Shown here: in pieces, positions 1-3,412 of the stretch | Numbering within the stretch: the first letter of the stretch is position 1 | Layout: each line of letters starts with the position of its first letter | Source of the DNA: a bacterium | GTDB taxonomy: Bacteria; Vulcanimicrobiota; Xenobia; Xenobiales; Xenobiaceae | Assembly (NCBI GenBank): GCA_017444045.1 | Contig: JAFSXO010000197.1 | Span: 1 to 6,453, forward strand | Direction of reading: 5' to 3' | Length of the DNA stretch: 6,453 nt | Program-made: the position numbers and the translations under genes | Notes under the pieces: generated by a model | Database searches by the model: none | Told to the model about the DNA's origin: nothing | Seen by the model: only the letters and a program-made list of their open reading frames with translations

Positions 1-2
1 CC

Positions 3-536
3 CAGGGAGCTTATGGCGAGGAAATACCTATAACATGGACAGTATTGCAGCGCGATAAGGATTTTATATTGGTTATCGCCAAGCAGGGACTGGACAGCAT
101 GCCGTATCACGAATCCGTACCCTCTATAACCTGGGCAGATTGCAGCCTGCGCCATTGGCTAAACAATGAGTTTCTGAATAAGGCATTCAACGACCAGGAG
201 CGGGAGCGGATTTTGCTGAGCAGCCTCACTAACAATGCTGGGCCTGATACCGAGGATCGCGTCTTTCTGCTCAGCGCTGAAGATGCCGAGGATGGCAGTT
301 TGTTTGCTGGCGATACGGAGCGACAGGCCAAGCCCACTAAATATGCCAGCAATAAAAAGGCGTACACAGATGAAGAAAATGGATGCTGTTCCTGGTGGCT
401 TCGTTCCCGCGGCTGCTATGGGCACCACGCGGCTAGCGTAAGCACTGGCGGCGATGTCAACATTGACGGCGACGAGGTTAGCATGGGCAGTCTCGCTGTG
501 CGCCCAGCTTTAAGAATATCCCTCAAGAATATTTAG
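3..536 (+). CDS. DUF6273-type domain protein, 5' end outside window
   Basis: The reading frame is open from the first complete codon at position 3 to the TAG at 534-536, so the gene begins upstream of the window; the TTG at 45 is internal. The codons before it read GAYGEEIPITWTVLQ, matching the 'G.Y....I.W.VL' opening of DUF6273 domains. Further family features follow: ITWADCSLRHWLNNEF, FNDQERERILLSSLTN, FLLSAEDAE, then WWLRSRGCYGHHAASVSTGG and a closing VRPALRI. The last part resembles the formylglycine-generating-enzyme/C-type-lectin-like fold, used by many bacterial surface or ligand-binding proteins. The function is unknown in this family. The missing N-terminus prevents judging whether there is a signal peptide or lipobox. 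The family assignment is from remembered motif patterns, not a search. No cognate reverse transcriptase or template repeat is seen nearby. Confidence 0.8.
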   Translation, partial: QGAYGEEIPITWTVLQRDKDFILVIAKQGLDSMPYHESVPSITWADCSLRHWLNNEFLNKAFNDQERERILLSSLTNNAGPDTEDRVFLLSAEDAEDGSLFAGDTERQAKPTKYASNKKAYTDEENGCCSWWLRSRGCYGHHAASVSTGGDVNIDGDEVSMGSLAVRPALRISLKNI

Positions 537-544
537 GCCTGTTG

Positions 545-579
545 GCAATGCCATTAGCTTAAGGAATCAATGGCATTGC
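545..579. repeat. Palindromic repeat A, copy 1 (hairpin)
   Basis: Perfect 11-bp inverted repeat: GCAATGCCATT (545-555) and AATGGCATTGC (569-579) around a 13-nt loop containing the palindrome CTTAAG. It begins 9 bp after the stop codon of the upstream gene. About 30 of 35 positions match the element at 3195-3228. It could form a transcription-ending or mRNA-stabilising hairpin, but no run of T follows on the plus strand, so I call it a repeat rather than an intrinsic terminator. Confidence 0.75.
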
Positions 580-585
580 TTGATT

Positions 586-617
586 TAATGAGACTGGGCC
601 TGTTACCAGTCTCATTA
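586..617. repeat. Palindromic repeat B, copy 1 (hairpin)
   Basis: Perfect 12-bp inverted repeat: TAATGAGACTGG (586-597) and CCAGTCTCATTA (606-617) with an 8-nt loop. It starts 7 bp after palindromic repeat A, giving two strong stem-loops in tandem between the DUF6273 gene and gspC. The following bases are not T-rich enough for a classical intrinsic terminator. The left part matches 1743-1767 at about 20 of 25 positions. A shorter similarity (TTAATGAGA.TG) is found at 3407-3418 beside repeat A copy 3. Confidence 0.7.
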
Positions 618-743
618 TGACATTGGGCCTATTGTATCTCATGCGCTTTCTGCCGTTATAGGCGTCTGGCTGTAGGCAGGGAGCTTCATTAAGCAGCAAG
701 AAATACTAATGCCAATTTTTACCTACCAAGGAATGCCCAGAAA

Positions 744-1685
744 ATGCCCTTACCCACCAACGCAGACAAGCTCGGCAAAGCCATTAAATGGGGAACTTTG
801 ATCTTTTCGGCTATATTCGCAGCCGATCTCTCCGCTTCTGCCCTGGAACGCTCCCTGATGGTCGTTCCCGAAGCCGTGGAAATAGCCGCCTCCGACACCT
901 CTGAGGCCAAGCGTAAGGGCACGATGCACCTGTCCAATCTGCTGAGAGAAGATGAAACCGCTCCCGACGATACCGCGCAAGACGGCGATTCTCCTGACGG
1001 CTCCACTGGCGGCGCAGACGGTGAAGCCGCCGCCAGCGCCGCGGCTGTCTCTAGCGCTCAGGGCTTAGAAGGCGCGGTGCTGCGCGGTACTATGGTTACC
1101 GGCGGCTATCGGGCTGCCATGCTGGAGGTAGGTGGAGAAACTAAGCTGGTTCCGGAAAATACCGAGGTAGGCGATTACTATCTGCAGCAGGTCGGCCCTA
1201 CTTGGGCTTATTTCGCCGAGACAGATGACAGTGAGCGCGGGGTGCGCCTGGTTCTGGATACTATGGTGGAGCCTGAAGGTGAAGAGAATGCCGAGGCTTC
1301 TTCCGATAAGGGCAAAAAGAAGGACGGCGATGGCGATGACAAAAAGAAGGATGAGCCTGTTGTCGTCAAAGAGCGCCTCAGTCTCGACGATATTCGCGCT
1401 GCCCTCAATGACACTTCAAAAATATCCTCCCAAGTGCGGGTCGTTCCGCAGGCTAAGGATGGCCAGCCTTATGGGACGCGTTTAGTCTTCCGCAACAACG
1501 ACAATATTATGTCGCAGCTGGGGCTGCAAAACGGCGATATCCTGCTGTCCATAAACGGTAACCCAGCGCGCTCGGTAGAGGATATGTATCAGGGCTATAT
1601 GACACTGCGCAATGCCGAAAGCCTGGAATTCCTAGTCGACCGTGATGGCAACGAGACTACGGTCAGATACGAGCTGGCCCATTAA
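744..1685 (+). CDS. gspC: Type II secretion system protein GspC-like (HR and PDZ domains)
   Basis: GspC links the inner-membrane platform of the type II secretion system to the outer-membrane secretin GspD. The 313-residue product has the family layout: a short basic N-terminus and a hydrophobic membrane segment at about residues 14-34, an Asp/Gly/Ala-rich linker (70-105), an HR-like beta domain (about 108-172, starting LEGAVLRGTMVTGGYRAAML), a very charged Lys/Asp/Glu linker (175-210), and a C-terminal PDZ domain (about 228-311) with the core LGLQNGDILLSINGNP. Start choice: AAGGA at 728-732 precedes the ATG, and the frame has no better upstream start after the stop at 690-692. The membrane segment is short and includes Asp28, which is somewhat atypical. 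No gspD or other gsp gene follows; the next gene is convergent sufT, so this is an isolated gspC. An alternative is another HR/PDZ membrane protein, but the combination with the LQNGD motif favours GspC. Confidence 0.8.
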   Translation: MPLPTNADKLGKAIKWGTLIFSAIFAADLSASALERSLMVVPEAVEIAASDTSEAKRKGTMHLSNLLREDETAPDDTAQDGDSPDGSTGGADGEAAASAAAVSSAQGLEGAVLRGTMVTGGYRAAMLEVGGETKLVPENTEVGDYYLQQVGPTWAYFAETDDSERGVRLVLDTMVEPEGEENAEASSDKGKKKDGDGDDKKKDEPVVVKERLSLDDIRAALNDTSKISSQVRVVPQAKDGQPYGTRLVFRNNDNIMSQLGLQNGDILLSINGNPARSVEDMYQGYMTLRNAESLEFLVDRDGNETTVRYELAH

Positions 1686-1710
1686 ATTAGATTTATTCGC
1701 TACAAGATCG

Positions 1711-1738
1711 TAAGCGTCAGGCAAAAGCATGGCGCTTA
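1711..1738. terminator. Possible bidirectional terminator between gspC and sufT
   Basis: TAAGCG (1711-1716) and CGCTTA (1733-1738) form a 6-bp inverted repeat with a 16-nt loop in the 75-bp gap between the convergent gspC and sufT genes. The plus-strand side is followed by the AT-rich TTATTTAATA. The position is right for termination of both genes. The stem is short and the loop long, so support is mostly from location. Confidence 0.3.
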
Positions 1739-1742
1739 TTAT

Positions 1743-1767
1743 TTAATAGTACTGGGGCTATTACCAG
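1743..1767. repeat. Repeat B, copy 2, overlapping the sufT stop codon
   Basis: The segment matches 585-609 at about 20 of 25 positions, with shared cores ACTGGG and TTACCAG. CTGG and CCAG (1752-1755 and 1764-1767) keep a short stem, but the outer 'GAGA/TCTC' part of the copy 1 stem is lost. The sufT stop (TTA on the plus strand, 1761-1763) lies inside it. With only two degenerate copies, chance similarity of short hairpins cannot be excluded. Confidence 0.4.
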
Positions 1768-2435
1768 ATGCCCAGGGCTATGCGCGTTTCCTCGTTGGGG
1801 TTTACATTGGGATCCCACATAGGCTCCCAGACAAGCTCCACCTGGCAGTCGCGCACTCCGGGCATGCGGGTGACGTTAAAATACACGGCGCTGGTTATCT
1901 CAGGTCCCAGCGGACAGCCGGGGCTGGTAAGGGTCATGTTTATTTTAACGGTGCGGTCCTCGGGGTTGGGGATAATGTCGTAAACCAGGCCCAGATCGAT
2001 GATGCTGATATTGATCTCTGGATCGACTACGCTGTAAATGGCCTGGCGGATCTCCTCTTCCGTAGGGAAATGCTCGCCTTCTGCCTGGCTATCGCCGCTC
2101 TCCTTTTTCTCTTCGTTGTCTTGTTCCGCCTCAGCTTCTGCACCAGTTTTTTCTTTTTCTGACTCCACAAAAGCAGTATCGCCTATCGCATCTGGTTTCG
2201 GCTTCGTGCCGGGTTGCAGTTCTTCCTTGGGCTTGTCCTCGGCGTCAGAAGCATCGTGTGCGGGAGTCTCTAGCGCATCCGTCTGAGGAGCGGCCAGTTC
2301 CGATCTCTCAGACGCTGGTTTGGTACTTATGGTCGGCTCAATAGCCTCGGTGGGCATGTCGGTGGGCATGTCGGTGGGAATGAGCGGCGGGGGCATAAAC
2401 TCCGCTGAAGCAAATTTTTCTGTGTTTTGTTCCAT
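1761..2435 (-). CDS. sufT: SufT-type MIP18/DUF59 protein with long acidic N-terminal extension
   Basis: MIP18/DUF59 proteins such as SufT act as auxiliary factors in Fe-S protein maturation. The domain is at residues 123-224: PTEEEIRQAIYSVVDPEI, IDLGLVYDI, then VKINMTLTSPGCPLGPEI with the conserved Cys174, and a closing LVWEPMWDP. Stand-alone members are usually about 100-180 residues; here residues 1-122 are a low-complexity, Glu/Pro/Ala/Lys-rich segment predicted to be disordered, including PTDMPTDMPTE from a 12-bp DNA repeat. The ATG is preceded by AAAAGG (2447-2452) at about 11 nt. The methionine at residue 14 could also be a start, but no start lies near the domain itself, so the extension appears genuine. 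It is the last suf gene, 262 bp after sufU, in a spacer full of repeats, so it may have its own promoter. The family assignment is firm; the specific name SufT rests on its place beside sufSU. Confidence 0.87.
   Translation of the reverse strand: MEQNTEKFASAEFMPPPLIPTDMPTDMPTEAIEPTISTKPASERSELAAPQTDALETPAHDASDAEDKPKEELQPGTKPKPDAIGDTAFVESEKEKTGAEAEAEQDNEEKKESGDSQAEGEHFPTEEEIRQAIYSVVDPEINISIIDLGLVYDIIPNPEDRTVKINMTLTSPGCPLGPEITSAVYFNVTRMPGVRDCQVELVWEPMWDPNVNPNEETRIALGIW
2348..2383. repeat. 12-bp tandem repeat inside sufT (about 3 units)
   Basis: The unit CGGTGGGCATGT occurs at 2348-2359 and 2360-2371, followed by a diverged third unit at 2372-2383 (CGGTGGGAATGA). On the coding strand it encodes PTDM-PTDM in the disordered N-terminus of SufT. 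Being a multiple of three, it can change in number without breaking the frame. Confidence 0.75.
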
Positions 2436-2464
2436 AATGCGAGCTACCTTTTAATTCTATTCAA

Positions 2465-2496
2465 TGCCGATATTTAGCGTTGCCGATATTTTGCGA
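2465..2496. repeat. 16-bp direct tandem repeat just upstream of sufT
   Basis: TGCCGATATTTAGCGT (2465-2480) is followed immediately by TGCCGATATTTTGCGA (2481-2496), identical at 14 of 16 positions. It ends about 30 bp upstream of the sufT start codon on the minus strand. This position would suit an operator or a leader element, but no known regulator site is recognised. Confidence 0.6.
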
Positions 2497-2613
2497 CTGA
2501 TTGCCTAAAATGATAATATTCCAGCTTTTCCAAAAAAGCATGAATAATATTCAGACACTTCCAACCGCCGAGAATAATATTCAATCATGTCATTTAGGCC
2601 ATGAAAGCTATTC
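2492..2613. repeat. Degenerate 30-31 bp phased repeat between sufU and sufT
   Basis: The 9-mer ATAATATTC occurs exactly at 2513-2521, 2544-2552 and 2574-2582, and its last five bases TATTC recur at 2609-2613. The spacing is 31, 30 and 31 bp, close to three helical turns. Similarity extends to the left of the 9-mer in units 2 and 3 (CTTNCCAA about 20-25 bp before it). Weak TATTT or TATTC matches continue the spacing at 2487-2491 and 2458-2462. On the minus strand each 9-mer reads GAATATTAT, which includes a -10-like TATTAT, but no matching -35 boxes were found. Confidence 0.55.
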
Positions 2614-2621
2614 ATGCTTTT
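2534..2621. repeat. 13-bp perfect inverted repeat with 62-bp spacing
   Basis: AAAAGCATGAATA (2534-2546) is the exact reverse complement of TATTCATGCTTTT (2609-2621). The arms enclose the third phased ATAATATTC unit. It could be a cruciform or long-loop RNA structure, a pair of binding sites for one regulator, or the remains of a small inverted-repeat element. Confidence 0.6.
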
Positions 2622-2624
2622 CTT

Positions 2625-2698
2625 GACGCTTCTGGTCAGCGCTATCGCTTTTAACTTTAAGTTTTGTTCGTAAAGATAAGATAGCGCGAGTCAGCGTC
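2625..2698 (-). other. Interrupted hairpin at the 3' end of sufU
   Basis: GACGCT (2625-2630) pairs with AGCGTC (2693-2698), and GCGCTATC (2639-2646) pairs with GATAGCGC (2680-2687), giving an 8-bp inner and a 6-bp outer stem separated by small internal loops, with a 33-nt AT-rich apical loop. On the minus strand the structure starts in the sufU stop codon, so it could act as a processing or attenuation hairpin before sufT. No U-run follows, so it is not a typical intrinsic terminator. Confidence 0.45.
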
Positions 2699-3159
2699 TA
2701 TTGCATTATCAGTCCTTCCGGATGCTCCAGCCCCTCCGATAGGGTGTTCCAGGACAGCAGCGCGCACTTTATGCGCACTGGATAAGCCTTGACGCCGTCA
2801 AGTGCTTCCAGCTCGCCTATGTCCACATCCTCGCAGCCGTCTTCGTCCTTGCCCAGCAGTCTGGCCTTGAAGGCTTTGGTTATCCTTTTGGCCTCTTCAA
2901 CGCTCTTGCCCAGGATCAGATCGGTCAGCATGGAGGTAGAGGTCATGGAGATGGCGCATCCGGAGCCCTCGAAGCCGACCGCGGTTACCTTGCCGTCCTC
3001 GATTTTCAGATCTAGCTCCAGGCTGTCGCCGCAGCTGGCGTTGAAGCCCTCGAGGTGGTGGGTAGGGCACTCCAGCGCCCCCTGATGGTGGGGATTCTGA
3101 TAGTGATCGATGATGATTTGGCGATATAGATCGTCGTCGAAGATATTGGTATCGTCCAT
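2698..3159 (-). CDS. sufU: SufU, Zn-dependent sulfur-transfer protein of the SUF system
   Basis: SufU accepts persulfide sulfur from SufS and passes it to SufBCD. The 153-residue protein shows the SufU ligand set: Cys43 and Asp45 in SCGDSLELDL, Cys68 in FEGSGCAISM, and Cys132 in RIKCALLSW; in characterised SufU these bind the zinc. Between Cys68 and Cys132 is the insertion that separates SufU from IscU (about residues 98-118, with DVDIGELEAL). The N-terminus LYRQIIIDHYQNPHHQG is typical. An additional Cys109 in the insertion (KDEDGCEDVDIGE) and Cys31 are not part of the known site. The ATG is preceded by GGAAAGA (3171-3177) at about 11 nt. It lies 247 bp downstream of sufS, unlike many operons where the two genes touch, so separate transcription or processing is possible. 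Assignment to SufU rather than IscU is firm. Confidence 0.96.
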   Translation of the reverse strand: MDDTNIFDDDLYRQIIIDHYQNPHHQGALECPTHHLEGFNASCGDSLELDLKIEDGKVTAVGFEGSGCAISMTSTSMLTDLILGKSVEEAKRITKAFKARLLGKDEDGCEDVDIGELEALDGVKAYPVRIKCALLSWNTLSEGLEHPEGLIMQ

Positions 3160-3194
3160 AATAGCTGTGGTCTTTCCGGTTAATTATTAAGCAT

Positions 3195-3228
3195 CCAATG
3201 CCATTAACTTAAGGTTCAATGGCATTGG
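3195..3228. repeat. Palindromic repeat A, copy 2 (hairpin)
   Basis: Perfect 11-bp inverted repeat: CCAATGCCATT (3195-3205) and AATGGCATTGG (3218-3228). The loop can pair further (AAC with GTT, one bulged C), leaving a TTAAG tip. It matches copy 1 (545-579) at about 30 of 35 positions, with base changes at both outer ends that keep the pairing (G-C in copy 1, C-G in copy 2). It lies 35 bp upstream of the sufU start. Confidence 0.75.
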
Positions 3229-3306
3229 TTCTGATTATTCATGTGCGTTAGCGCTACTTGTTGTTTAGCGTTCCAGCTGGCATACAACATGCGTAACACC
3301 GCAATT

Positions 3307-3386
3307 TCCCCTCAGTTGTGGCCACCCCCTCTGTCGCTGGTGCGACTTCTCCCCCTGCCATCCTTTAGGGGGAGTTATAATGGGGA
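3307..3386. repeat. Multi-hairpin intergenic element (REP/MITE-like)
   Basis: Within 80 bp: the palindrome GTGGCCAC (3318-3325), a GTCGC/GCGAC hairpin with a TGGT loop (3333-3346), and a CTCCCCCT/AGGGGGAG hairpin (3349-3356 with 3367-3374), all enclosed by TCCCC (3307-3311) and GGGGA (3382-3386). This nested layout resembles structured extragenic repeats that I recall from gut bacteria, with a small GC hairpin followed by CTCCCCCT...AGGGGGAG. The composition contrasts with the AT-rich flanks. No transposase is present in the window. Confidence 0.6.
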
Positions 3387-3387
3387 T

Positions 3388-3412
3388 CCATTGGCCATTG
3401 CTTAAGTTAATG
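3388..3412. repeat. Repeat A, copy 3, inverted, supplying the sufS stop codon
   Basis: On the minus strand CATTAACTTAAG (3412-3401) is identical to 12 bases of copy 2, followed by CAATGGCC in place of TTCAATGGCA. The left arm of the palindrome is lost. The final His codon of sufS and its TAA stop (3409-3407) fall inside the CATTAA of the repeat, so an insertion or recombination may have set the end of the SufS reading frame. Confidence 0.6.

Noticed and set aside
45..47. TTG at 45 as the start of the left-edge gene
   Set aside because: The frame is open back to the window edge and the upstream residues (GAYGEEIPITWTVL) fit the family, so the true start is outside the window.
632..660. Promoter for gspC: TTGTAT, 17 bp, GTTATA
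   Set aside because: The spacing is good but only about half of the -35 bases match the consensus, and nothing else supports it.
650..679. CTGCC/GGCAG inverted repeat before gspC as a leader structure
   Set aside because: A 5-bp stem with a 20-nt loop is expected by chance.
2508..2522. Fur box in front of sufT (TGATAATATTC)
   Set aside because: Only a single GATAAT hexamer matches; the other units read GAATAAT, and no three-hexamer arrangement is seen.
2513..2582. Three minus-strand -10 boxes (TATTAT) as multiple sufT promoters
   Set aside because: At 16-18 bp upstream of each there is no recognisable -35 element; the matches follow from the AT-rich repeat.
2492..2613. CRISPR-like array from the 30-31 bp periodicity
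   Set aside because: The conserved part is only about 9 bp, too short for a CRISPR repeat; units are degenerate and no cas gene is present.
3160..3406. Riboswitch, small RNA or missing small gene in the sufS-sufU gap
   Set aside because: No open frame with a ribosome site and no known riboswitch core was recognised; the structure is explained by the repeats listed.
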